DNA of 64,000 bases from Brachybacterium timonense. Its GTDB lineage: Bacteria > Actinomycetota > Actinomycetes > Actinomycetales > Dermabacteraceae. Made by a program: the position numbers and the translations under genes. A model generated the notes under the pieces. The model made no database searches and was not told where the DNA came from. It saw nothing but the letters and a program-made list of their open reading frames with translations. Below are positions 43,011 to 50,640 of the stretch, in pieces. The stretch lies in the NCBI RefSeq assembly GCF_900258505.1, contig NZ_LT984895.1:1-64000 (forward strand), given 5' to 3'. Every line of letters starts with the position of its first letter. Within the stretch, counting starts at the first letter, position 1.

Positions 43011-43934
43011 TCAGCGCCGACGCAGGCCCGCCGCGACCGCCGCGTCGCGCGCCCAGCGCACGCCCTCAAGGCCGACGGCGCTGAGGATCATCACCGCGAT
43101 CACCAGGTCCACGAACCACGGATAGCCGTGCCCATGAGTCCAGAAATAGACGTACGGCGCCACGAAGGTGACCACCGCTGTCAGCAGCCCCAGACCTCGG
43201 ATCCACAGCCGCCGGCCCGCGACCATCGCGATGATCCCCCAGGTGTACGGGATGGCGGTCAGCAAGTCGATCCCCCACAGGATGGCGACGTGGCCGTGGA
43301 AGCCGGGCACGAAGGTCACCGGCAGGGCCCGCAGTGCCGAGTAGACCAGCACGACGAGATATGCGACCACAACAGGGTTGCGAAGGAGTCGCACCAGACT
43401 GGGCCGCTCCCGCACGGGAACCCCGGCCTCGCGCAAGGCGCGCAGCAGCCGCCCGGGCAGATGGAGAGCGTCGATGCCGGCCAGGTTGTCGCGCATCGCC
43501 TGCAGATAGGCCCGTGTCCGGACACACCATGCGGCGGCGAGTTCCCGCGGGTTCACAGCCACCGGCACCCGACCATCGGGCCCGGCCGGTCCGATCTGAT
43601 GCAGCTGCTCATCACCCAGCATCATGCGCAGTCCCGAAACCTGACCTTCGTCGATCAACCCCACCCACAGTCGCGTGCGCCGTTCGAGCGCCCCGCGCAG
43701 GGCCGCACCGATCACCGACGCCGCGCGGGTCTCGTCTTCCGACCGAGGAAACGGAAGCGCCTCCACATCACGCGAGCGCAGATCACCCAGCCGCGACGCC
43801 CCACTGACAGCCAGCAGGATCTCCGGGTCGATCACTCGCTCGGCGAGCTCGGGGACGTCCAGGACGCTGCCGGTGACGAGCAGCCGGCTCCGCAGGCGTC
43901 TCCGGGCCGCCGGCTCGGTGAGGGGTATGGTCAT
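43011..43934 (-). CDS. Membrane protein of unknown function
   Basis: Not assigned to a family. The 307-residue protein has a soluble N-terminal half of about 175 residues (LLVTGSVLDVPELAERVIDP, RTRLWVGLIDEGQVSGL) and a C-terminal half with four hydrophobic helices ending in Arg. The start at 43934 is chosen because CAGGCT lies 6 nt upstream. It is divergent from the Hsp70-like gene with 145 bp between them, so the two may share control. It converges with the phosphatidylcholine-synthase-like gene. Confidence 0.6.
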   Translation of the reverse strand: MTIPLTEPAARRRLRSRLLVTGSVLDVPELAERVIDPEILLAVSGASRLGDLRSRDVEALPFPRSEDETRAASVIGAALRGALERRTRLWVGLIDEGQVSGLRMMLGDEQLHQIGPAGPDGRVPVAVNPRELAAAWCVRTRAYLQAMRDNLAGIDALHLPGRLLRALREAGVPVRERPSLVRLLRNPVVVAYLVVLVYSALRALPVTFVPGFHGHVAILWGIDLLTAIPYTWGIIAMVAGRRLWIRGLGLLTAVVTFVAPYVYFWTHGHGYPWFVDLVIAVMILSAVGLEGVRWARDAAVAAGLRRR

Positions 43935-44067
43935 CAGCCCAGCCTGCCACTGCGCCAGCACCGAAATGATTCGACTCGCGTCTACTCCTGACCAGACCCG
44001 AGTGTGATTCCTGGCCACGGGGGACTCGCGGGGTTCGCCGCGGCCAGATCGAGAGACCCTCCCCGGC

Positions 44068-44073
44068 TACTCT
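44068..44073 (+). promoter_or_regulatory. -10 hexamer of the Hsp70-like gene
   Basis: TACTCT, then GAGCCC, then ATG at 44080; no ribosome site is present, so a leaderless message is expected. Confidence 0.55.
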
Positions 44074-44079
44074 GAGCCC

Positions 44080-45594
44080 ATGCGCGTCGGCATCGATCTG
44101 GGAACCACCCGCACCGTCATTGCCTCGGTGGACCGAGGCAACTACCCAGTCCTGAGCGTCGAGGACGCCACCGGTGACCTGCACGAGCACATCCCCACCG
44201 TGGTCGGGCTGGACGGTGAGGACCTGCTGTGCGGCTGGGAGGCCCTGGCGGCCGACGCGGGCCGCGGTGAGATCGCCCGATCCTTCAAGCGCCTGCTGTC
44301 ACTGCCGGATGCGACCGGGGCCACGCCGGTGCGGATCGGCGCGCGGGAGCGCTCCTTGGCCGAGGTCATGAACGTCTTCGCCGCGCACGTCATCGCGCAG
44401 ATCCGGCGCAGCGCGCGCTGTGCCGCTGACGAGCCGATCGAGGTGGTGCTGGGCGTCCCCGCGCATGCGCACTCCGCGCAGCGGCTGCTCACGCTGGACG
44501 CCTTCGCGCGTGCCGGCGCCACCGTGCTCGGCCTGGTCAACGAGCCCAGCGCCGGCGCCTTCGAGTTCACGCATCGTCATCCGCGTTCTGTGACCTCGCG
44601 TCGCACCGCCGTGGTCGTCTATGACCTGGGCGGAGGCACCTTCGATGCCTCCGTCGTGCGCGTGGACGGCACGGACCACGTCGTCGAGCGTTCGATCGGC
44701 ATCCCCCACCTGGGTGGCGATGACTTCGATGCGGTGCTCGCGCACTGTGCCGTACGCGCTGCCGCGGACGATACGGCCGACGGGGCCCAGGCGGGCATCG
44801 ACCCGTCGGACCCCGCGGTCCTGGACGCGGCCCGCCTCGCGAAGGAGCGGGTGCTGCCACAGACCCGCCGCATGCTCATCGAGCTCGAGGATGCCGACGC
44901 AATGGTGCGCGTCGCCGACTTCTACGACGCCGCAACCCCGCTGGTGGAGCAGACCCTGGAGGCGATGGGGCCACTCGTGGCCTCCAGCGCCCTCGCCGCG
45001 GCCGATGAGGCCGCCACGACCGAGGACGAGCTGGCCGGGATCTATCTGGTGGGCGGTGCGGCCGCGCTGCCGCTGGTGGGCCGGATGCTGCGGCAGGAGT
45101 TCGGGCGCCGCGTGCACCGCTCCCCCTACCCCTCGGCGTCCACCGCGATCGGCCTGGCGATCGCCGCTGACCCCGAATCCGGCTACCGACTGCGGGACCG
45201 GATCTCACGCGGCATCGGCGTCTTCCGCGAGGCGCAGGACGGCCGCGAGGTCACCTTCGATCCGCTGGTGCCGCCCGGCGCAGCGCCACGGGCAGACGGC
45301 TCGCTGTCCGTCACCCGCCACTACCGGGCCGCCCACAATGTCGGCTGGTTCCGCTACGTCGAGTTCCCCGCGACCGACGGGCTGGAGACCTCCGGTGACC
45401 TAACCGCACTCGCGCAGGTCGTCGTGCCCTTCGACTCTGCGCTGCGGGACGGTCGTGACCTGTCCCAGGTGCAGGTGGAGCGCCGCGGCGACGGCCCGTG
45501 GGTTGAGGAGACCGTGCACGTGGACGCCAACGGCATCACCACGATCCGGCTCATGCTGGAGGACGGCTACACCGTGGAGACCTCCGCGCTCTGA
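44080..45594 (+). CDS. Hsp70-like protein without the DnaK lid
   Basis: The 504-residue protein has the actin-like ATPase motifs of Hsp70: GIDLGTTRT at the start, VLGVPAHAH, LGLVNEPSAGAF, DLGGGTFDAS near 183 and IYLVGGAAALPLVG near 325. After residue 370 it keeps no DnaK-like substrate domain; a beta-rich tail replaces it and the helical lid is missing. DnaK is about 100 residues longer. It is not accompanied by grpE or dnaJ, so it is a specialised Hsp70 relative of unknown client. Confidence 0.85.
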   Translation: MRVGIDLGTTRTVIASVDRGNYPVLSVEDATGDLHEHIPTVVGLDGEDLLCGWEALAADAGRGEIARSFKRLLSLPDATGATPVRIGARERSLAEVMNVFAAHVIAQIRRSARCAADEPIEVVLGVPAHAHSAQRLLTLDAFARAGATVLGLVNEPSAGAFEFTHRHPRSVTSRRTAVVVYDLGGGTFDASVVRVDGTDHVVERSIGIPHLGGDDFDAVLAHCAVRAAADDTADGAQAGIDPSDPAVLDAARLAKERVLPQTRRMLIELEDADAMVRVADFYDAATPLVEQTLEAMGPLVASSALAAADEAATTEDELAGIYLVGGAAALPLVGRMLRQEFGRRVHRSPYPSASTAIGLAIAADPESGYRLRDRISRGIGVFREAQDGREVTFDPLVPPGAAPRADGSLSVTRHYRAAHNVGWFRYVEFPATDGLETSGDLTALAQVVVPFDSALRDGRDLSQVQVERRGDGPWVEETVHVDANGITTIRLMLEDGYTVETSAL

Positions 45595-45600
45595 GGCGCG

Positions 45601-45642
45601 GCCGCCACGAATCACTGCTCGGGCGACTGATTCTCGGGCGGC
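45601..45642. terminator. Two-part hairpin between convergent genes
   Basis: GAATCA (45609-45614) pairs with TGATTC (45628-45633), and GCCGCC (45601-45606) pairs with GGCGGC (45637-45642) outside it. It lies between the Hsp70-like gene and the truncated thiolase. Confidence 0.5.
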
Positions 45643-45688
45643 GGCGATCAGACGAAGGCGCTCATGCCCGTCACCGAGCGGCCCACGA

Positions 45689-46384
45689 TCAGCGACTGCA
45701 TTCGCTGGTCAGCACCGTGCCGTCGGGCAGAGTCAACGGCGTGGTCTCGGTCGCGAAGAAGCCGGAGTCGATGGCGGCCTGGGCTCGGCGCTCGGATTCC
45801 AGCGCGTAGGCGTCCTGTGCCTCGCGGGAGATGCCACGCAGCTCGGCGACGTTCTCCGCGGTCTGGCCCATGAGGATGTACGGGTCCGGCTCCTCGCCAT
45901 CCTCACGCGGGTCATGCCAGGGGGCGGGGATCTCACGGCTCGCACGACGGGCGGACCGTTCCCACGCCGGGTGGAAGTACGGGTCGCGAGCGTCCTCCTC
46001 GATCAGTTTCGTGGTGCCTATCGACAGGGACTCGACACCCGCGGAGATAATCGCGGTGGCCTCACCTGCACGGATAGCGTGGAAGGCGCTGCGGGTGGTC
46101 TCAATGCTCGAGGCGCAAAAGCGGCTGACGGTCGCGCCCGGCACGGTGTCGAGGCCGACGCGGCTGGCGACGATCCGTGCGAGGTTCCCGCCCTGATGCC
46201 CTTCGGGGATGGCGCAGCCGAGCTGGAGATCGTCGATCGTGCGCGCGTCGAGCGCGGGGATCTGGTCCAGGGCCGCGCTGATCATCTGGGCGGCCATATC
46301 GTCCGGGCGGATGTCGGCGAGTGAGCCCTTGCGGGCGCGGCCGATCGGTGAACGGGCAGCGGCGACGATGACAGCCTCGGGCAC
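45689..46384 (-). pseudogene. 3'-truncated acetyl-CoA acyltransferase (thiolase)
   Basis: The frame encodes 231 residues of a thiolase N-terminal domain with nucleophile Cys90 (SRFCASSIETTRSAF) and MGQTAENVAELRGISREAQD. Normal thiolases have about 390-400 residues. Here the frame ends at the point where the family continues with a Pro-Arg-Pro-Gly segment, and no C-terminal His or second Cys is encoded in the 94 bp that remain before the Hsp70-like gene. GTG 46384 follows AAGGAG, so the start signals are intact. It is probably inactive. Confidence 0.8.
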
Positions 46385-46397
46385 GAGAGTCTCCTTC

Positions 46398-46433
46398 GAC
46401 TACGACAACGGTGACGACTACGACAACGGTGAC
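46398..46433. repeat. 18-bp tandem repeat, two units
   Basis: GACTACGACAACGGTGAC is repeated exactly, just upstream of the truncated thiolase; decayed GACAACG copies follow. Confidence 0.9.
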
Positions 46434-46575
46434 GGGCGACAACGCTGGCGAGCAGCACGGCGACGACAGTGCCGACACCGCGGCCACAACAACGATGACC
46501 CGGGAAGCCGATACCGAGCATACGTGATACCGCCAGTTCCACCTACCCCGGCGCTCGCCTTCCCCGTGCTCGCCC

Positions 46576-46642
46576 CCGCGAACTTGGTGCGTAGCGCACC
46601 CCATCCGGCACTTTTGGCATGCACTGCGCACCAAGTTCGCGG
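46576..46642. repeat. 16-bp perfect inverted repeat
   Basis: CCGCGAACTTGGTGCG (46576-46591) is the exact reverse complement of CGCACCAAGTTCGCGG (46627-46642). The stem can extend six more positions into the 35-nt spacer with one mismatch. It lies in the 394-bp gap between the thiolase remnant and the small membrane protein gene. Confidence 0.92.
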
Positions 46643-46695
46643 AAAGACGGAAAGACGGAACGGTGGAAAGACGGAAAGACGGAAAGGCGGAAAGG
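46641..46695. repeat. 8-bp tandem repeat GGAAAGAC/GGAAAGGC
   Basis: About six units run directly on from the inverted repeat, with one disturbed unit. Purine-rich on the plus strand. Confidence 0.85.
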
Positions 46696-46778
46696 CGGCT
46701 GTCAGAACAGTCCACGCAGGTCAGAGCTCAATCAAACGGTTGATCCGCGCGAGCCGCGGCGAGCGGAGCATTCATGTC

Positions 46779-47162
46779 ATGTTGATCGCAGCCATTGTCC
46801 TCATCACGCTTGCTCTCGCCTTCTACACGACTGGCGTCTGGACCGAGAATCGCGCCGGTCGCCTGCGTCGCTCTCATGTCGCGCTGTTCCTTACGGGGCT
46901 GGTGTTCGACACCTCCGGCACGGCGGTCATGACCGTCATCGCGCGAAGCGGCACCGTCCAAACCACTGTGCTGAACCAGATCATGTCGGTCACCGGTCTA
47001 CTCGCCCTGATCCTCATGGCCGTGCACGCCGTGTGGGCGGTCGTCGTCCTGATCCGCGCACGTGAGCATGAGCTGGCAATCTTCCACCGGTTCTCCGTTG
47101 CTGTCTGGGTCGTCTGGTTGATCCCCTACGTCACGGGAATGCTCGGCTCGATGATCGGCTGA
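46779..47162 (+). CDS. Small four-helix membrane protein, HsmA/TIGR03987-like
   Basis: The 127-residue protein has four hydrophobic segments. The motifs GLVFDTSGTAVM, LMAVHAVWAVVVL and HRFSVAVWVVWLIPYVTGML match the small family called HsmA or TIGR03987, of unknown function, with conserved His and Asp in the membrane. The start at 46779 gives a hydrophobic N-terminus at once; the longer frame upstream runs through repeats. No clear ribosome site was found. Confidence 0.65.
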   Translation: MLIAAIVLITLALAFYTTGVWTENRAGRLRRSHVALFLTGLVFDTSGTAVMTVIARSGTVQTTVLNQIMSVTGLLALILMAVHAVWAVVVLIRAREHELAIFHRFSVAVWVVWLIPYVTGMLGSMIG

Positions 47163-47431
47163 AGTCCTCAACGTCGATACCCGGCGCGATGGTCGGCTAA
47201 TGTCGCTACGGAGATGCCCGTCTCGACGACCAGCTGACACCCACTACAACGATGCCCCGCATGACGCCGTTGTCGCCTTTATCCGACCCCAGAGGGGACC
47301 AGGCTTCCTCCCCTGCCGACGCCTCCGGGCGAGCCAGCGATGAACCCACGCGCTGGGGTGCCCCCGCTCACACCGCTGCTGCCCGCCCCGACGCATGCGA
47401 CGAACTGGCTGCGCAGACGACGAAAGACACC

Positions 47432-48097
47432 ATGAGCCCTGACTTGTCATCCGAACGCATGACATACATCGTGGGACAGCTCGAGGACCCACCCGGCGAC
47501 CCGTTCACGCTGCTCGAGGCGTGGATGCGCGACGCATTCGCCCGCCGCGACAGCCACGGTGATCTGCCGGAGCCGACGGCAATGGTGCTCTCCACAGTGG
47601 CCGTGGGCGCTGATGGTGAGCCGGTTCCACGCTCGCGCACCGTGCTGCTGAAGTCCTGGGACGCCGACGGGTTCGTGTTCTACACGAACCGTGAGTCCGC
47701 GAAAGGGCGGGAGCTGGCGCGGCACGGATCAGCCGCGCTGCTGCTGCCGTGGTCGCCGCTGCAGCGACAGGTGCGGATCGAGGGCCGCGTGGAGCTGCTC
47801 GATGACGCCACGTCCGATCAGTACTTCGCGTCGCGTCCGCGCGGCTCGCAGCTGGGGGCGTGGGCCTCACGCCAGTCCTGGCCGATCGCCTCACGCGAGG
47901 ATCTGGAGGCTGCCGTCAGCCGCGAGTCAGCCCGGTTCGAGGGGGCCGACGTGCCACGGCCTCCGCACTGGGGCGGGTACCGCGTGGCGCCGCGGAGGTT
48001 CGAGTTCTGGCAGGGTCGGCCAGATCGTCTGCACGACCGGTTCGCGTACGAGCCCAACGCCGACGGGACCTGGCGGACGCACCGCCTGCAGCCCTGA
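47432..48097 (+). CDS. pdxH: Pyridoxamine 5'-phosphate oxidase
   Basis: The 221-residue FMN enzyme oxidises pyridoxamine/pyridoxine 5'-phosphate to pyridoxal 5'-phosphate. Signatures are SRTVLLKSWDADGFVFYTN, SAALLLPWSPLQRQVRIEG and the C-terminal WGGYRVAPRRFEFWQGR-type motif with Arg/His residues that bind PLP. The ATG at 47432 follows GAAAG and gives the family length; an in-frame extension to 47252 is Pro/Ala-rich. With PdxK it forms the B6 salvage pathway. Confidence 0.93.
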   Translation: MSPDLSSERMTYIVGQLEDPPGDPFTLLEAWMRDAFARRDSHGDLPEPTAMVLSTVAVGADGEPVPRSRTVLLKSWDADGFVFYTNRESAKGRELARHGSAALLLPWSPLQRQVRIEGRVELLDDATSDQYFASRPRGSQLGAWASRQSWPIASREDLEAAVSRESARFEGADVPRPPHWGGYRVAPRRFEFWQGRPDRLHDRFAYEPNADGTWRTHRLQP

Positions 48098-48283
48098 CCT
48101 GTCACGGCGAGGGCGTCGGGCGCACCACGCACCAAGCCCCGACACGGCTCCTCGGATCCGTCGCGGCAGGGGCGGGGGACCACCCGCCCGCACCTGACCT
48201 GCAACGGTGACCGCTGAGCGACCGCTCGTTGAACATCTTGGGACAGCTTCACGCGCCCCCTCGTGGCCCATGCGGAGCCGCCC

Positions 48284-48289
48284 TAGCGT
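48284..48289 (+). promoter_or_regulatory. -10 hexamer of the SRPBCC gene
   Basis: TAGCGT, then GAAGCC, then ATG at 48296. No ribosome site between them. Confidence 0.5.
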
Positions 48290-48295
48290 GAAGCC

Positions 48296-48769
48296 ATGAA
48301 CACGCGGAGCCTGTCCATGCCCACTGCGGTGGGGCTCACCCCCGATGCCGGCTGGGAGCTGAATGTCGAGCGCGAGCTGCGTGCTCCGCTGGACGAGGTG
48401 TGGCAGCGCCTGGTCGCCGAATGGCTGCCCGCGTGGCTGGGTGTGGCCTCCCTGCCGCAGATGGTCGGCGCTCCGATCGCGGACGCCCGCGGCCGAGTGC
48501 GCGGCCGCGTGGTGGGCTGTCACGTGGGTCGCCGTGTACGTGTGCGCTGGACTCCGGCGGACCTCGATCACGAGACGGTGTTCCAGGTGACGATCGCTGA
48601 AGCCGTCGAGGGCACCACGATCACCGTGCACCAGGAGCGGCTGCTGGGCCCCGCCGAACGTCAGGCACTGCTGGAGCGGTGGACGCGCATCCTGGATGAT
48701 CTAGTCGCCGCGATCGCTGCGGAGACCGGCGCGATCCCGCAGATCACCGAGGACGACACCACCGCCTGA
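48296..48769 (+). CDS. SRPBCC/AHSA1-like protein
   Basis: The 157-residue protein begins with the typical strand-helix pattern WELNVERELRAPLDEVWQRL and ends with the long amphipathic helix LLERWTRILDDLVAAIAAE. Members bind small hydrophobic ligands or act in stress responses; function is unknown here. It lacks the canonical GEY/GEW motif, so it is not a standard AHSA1 protein. A leaderless start is favoured by TAGCGT at 6 nt. Confidence 0.72.
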   Translation: MNTRSLSMPTAVGLTPDAGWELNVERELRAPLDEVWQRLVAEWLPAWLGVASLPQMVGAPIADARGRVRGRVVGCHVGRRVRVRWTPADLDHETVFQVTIAEAVEGTTITVHQERLLGPAERQALLERWTRILDDLVAAIAAETGAIPQITEDDTTA

Positions 48770-48897
48770 TCCCGTACGCGGAGCACCGACGCGCCCTGTC
48801 AGTCCCGGCTCGCAGGTTCCCCGGCCCCTATCCGCCCACCCGAGCCCCCAGCCTGAACACCAACGAGTACCGTCGGCCCTCCGCCCCACGTCAAGGC

Positions 48898-49746
48898 TCA
48901 GCCGTCACCCTGATCGAGTTTCGCCTGCTCACGCAGGACCTTGACGCGCAGCACGTCGATGTCCACCGGACCGTCAATACCTGCAACGCGCCCGTCGAAG
49001 CGCAGCTGCCACACCGCCCAATCCTGCTGAGAGGGTCGGCCTCCGTCAGAGAACAGCCAGTCAGGCCGCCCCTGCGCAACGGACAAGCCGTAGTGGCTGC
49101 GCCACTCGCGCGAGGAGTAGATCACGGCGCGACGGCCCCATGCCTTCTCGACGACGCTGAGGAAGTCCGCGATTTCCTGCTCAGCATGGTCGGCCTCGGG
49201 GCGTTCATCGCATGCGCCGTCGAACTCGAGATCCAGGGCCGGTGGCAGCGCAGCGTCGTCGGGCGGTGCCGCGGCGAGAAAGTCTGCGGCCTGGTCAGCG
49301 CCGGGTGAGCAGAGCGTGAAGTAGTGGTAGGCACCGACGGTGACCCCGGCATCGCGCGCCCCGGTCCAGTTCGTAGCGAACTGCGAGTCGGTGTGCCCGC
49401 TACCTTCGGTGGCTTTGATGTAGGCGAATGTCACCCCGTCGGCGGCCGCCGCGGTCCAGTCGATCTGCTTCTGGTGGGCGGAGACGTCGATGCCGATGGC
49501 TTCGTCGGCGCCCGCCTCGATTCCGTCCGGCAGCTGATCGCGGATCGGGGCCGCAGCAGGAACCGCCGGAACGGTCATCACGGCATCGTGCCCGGCCGCG
49601 TCCCGGCTCGGCGCCTGGTCGTCGTCCCGGCCGGGCCGAAGCAGCAACACCGTGCAGGACCCGACCAGCGTGAGCACCAGCACCACGAGAAGTGCGATCG
49701 CCGTGCGCTGACGGCGCCGAACCTGAGCGCGGGTGAAGCGGGCCAT
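48898..49746 (-). CDS. GH25 lysozyme, membrane-anchored or secreted
   Basis: The 282-residue protein has an N-terminal membrane segment (residues 18-37) after a basic start, a short linker, and a GH25 muramidase domain beginning GIDVSAHQKQIDW. Catalytic acids lie in GIDVSAHQ, ALDLEFDG and the C-terminal DIDVLR. It should cleave the beta-1,4 bond of peptidoglycan outside the membrane. The ATG at 49746 lies 26 bp after the amidotransferase stop, so the two are probably one operon. A very long in-frame extension upstream is antisense to other genes. Confidence 0.9.
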   Translation of the reverse strand: MARFTRAQVRRRQRTAIALLVVLVLTLVGSCTVLLLRPGRDDDQAPSRDAAGHDAVMTVPAVPAAAPIRDQLPDGIEAGADEAIGIDVSAHQKQIDWTAAAADGVTFAYIKATEGSGHTDSQFATNWTGARDAGVTVGAYHYFTLCSPGADQAADFLAAAPPDDAALPPALDLEFDGACDERPEADHAEQEIADFLSVVEKAWGRRAVIYSSREWRSHYGLSVAQGRPDWLFSDGGRPSQQDWAVWQLRFDGRVAGIDGPVDIDVLRVKVLREQAKLDQGDG

Positions 49747-49772
49747 GTCCTCAGCGGGTCCTCGGGCGGTCC

Positions 49773-50510
49773 TCAGCGGGCGAACAGCGTCACGAAGGCG
49801 CGCAGCAACCGATCCGTGTGGTCGATACGGCCAGAGCGCAGGCGTTCGACGGTGGCGTGGAAGGTGCCGGGGGAGGTGTAGCCGTGGTCGCGGTAGGCAC
49901 TGAGCCGGTCGATCAGGCCGGGCACATCGAGCTCGGGGTGGAACTGGGTGGCGTACTGGCGGGTGCCGATGCGGAACATCTGCACGGGCGCGTTCTGCCC
50001 GGTGGCCAGCAGGGTCGCATGCTCGGGCAGGCGCGAGATCGCCTCCTTGTGGCCCACGATCCCGTGGAACGTACGTGGCAGACCGGAGGCCCGCAGCAGC
50101 GGATCGGCTTCGCCCTCTTCGGTCATGGTGATGGGGACGATGCCGACGAGTTCTCCGTACTGCCGATCGACCACGCCGCCCTGGTGCAGCCCGAGGGTGC
50201 CCACGCCGTAGCAGGCGCCGAAGAACGGGATGTCCTGCTCGATCACCCGGTCGAGCATGCCGCTGAGCGCGAACTCGGCGCGGCGCTGCGCTGCGGATTT
50301 CTCGTCGGGGTGGTCCGAGGAGTTGTACGGGCTGCCGCCCAGGATGATGCCGGAGAACGCGTCCGCGGAGATCTCGGGCAGCTCCTGCTGGTCGAGGCGC
50401 ACCCACTGCAGATCGGGCTCCGCCAGCCCGGTGAAGCGGATGAAGGCATCGTGCTCGAGGCGGACGACCTCGTCCTCCGGGCGCGTGGTGATCAGCAGGA
50501 ATGGTTGCAC
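49773..50510 (-). CDS. Class I glutamine amidotransferase domain protein
   Basis: The 245-residue protein has the class I triad: nucleophile Cys100 in FFGACYGVG, His191 and Glu193 in QFHPELD. It resembles GuaA-type GATase proteins without a synthetase domain; the acceptor is unknown. The GTG at 50510 is chosen because TACGAT lies exactly 6 nt upstream, and the protein then begins QPFLLITTRPED, as in homologues. It lies upstream of the lysozyme gene. Confidence 0.87.
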   Translation of the reverse strand: MQPFLLITTRPEDEVVRLEHDAFIRFTGLAEPDLQWVRLDQQELPEISADAFSGIILGGSPYNSSDHPDEKSAAQRRAEFALSGMLDRVIEQDIPFFGACYGVGTLGLHQGGVVDRQYGELVGIVPITMTEEGEADPLLRASGLPRTFHGIVGHKEAISRLPEHATLLATGQNAPVQMFRIGTRQYATQFHPELDVPGLIDRLSAYRDHGYTSPGTFHATVERLRSGRIDHTDRLLRAFVTLFAR

Positions 50511-50516
50511 GGAGGC

Positions 50517-50522
50517 ATCGTA
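50517..50522 (-). promoter_or_regulatory. -10 hexamer of the amidotransferase-lysozyme unit
   Basis: TACGAT on the minus strand, then GCCTCC, then GTG at 50510. This fixes a non-ATG start. Confidence 0.55.
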
Positions 50523-50640
50523 GCCGCGCGGCCGGATATCGTGGCGGCGGCGGGCCTGCTGGCGATGATGCCGCGTACCCTGGCCCGTCGGCCGATGCGG
50601 CGCCTGCTGGCACCGCCCTCTGCCCTCGAAGGAGCTTCCC

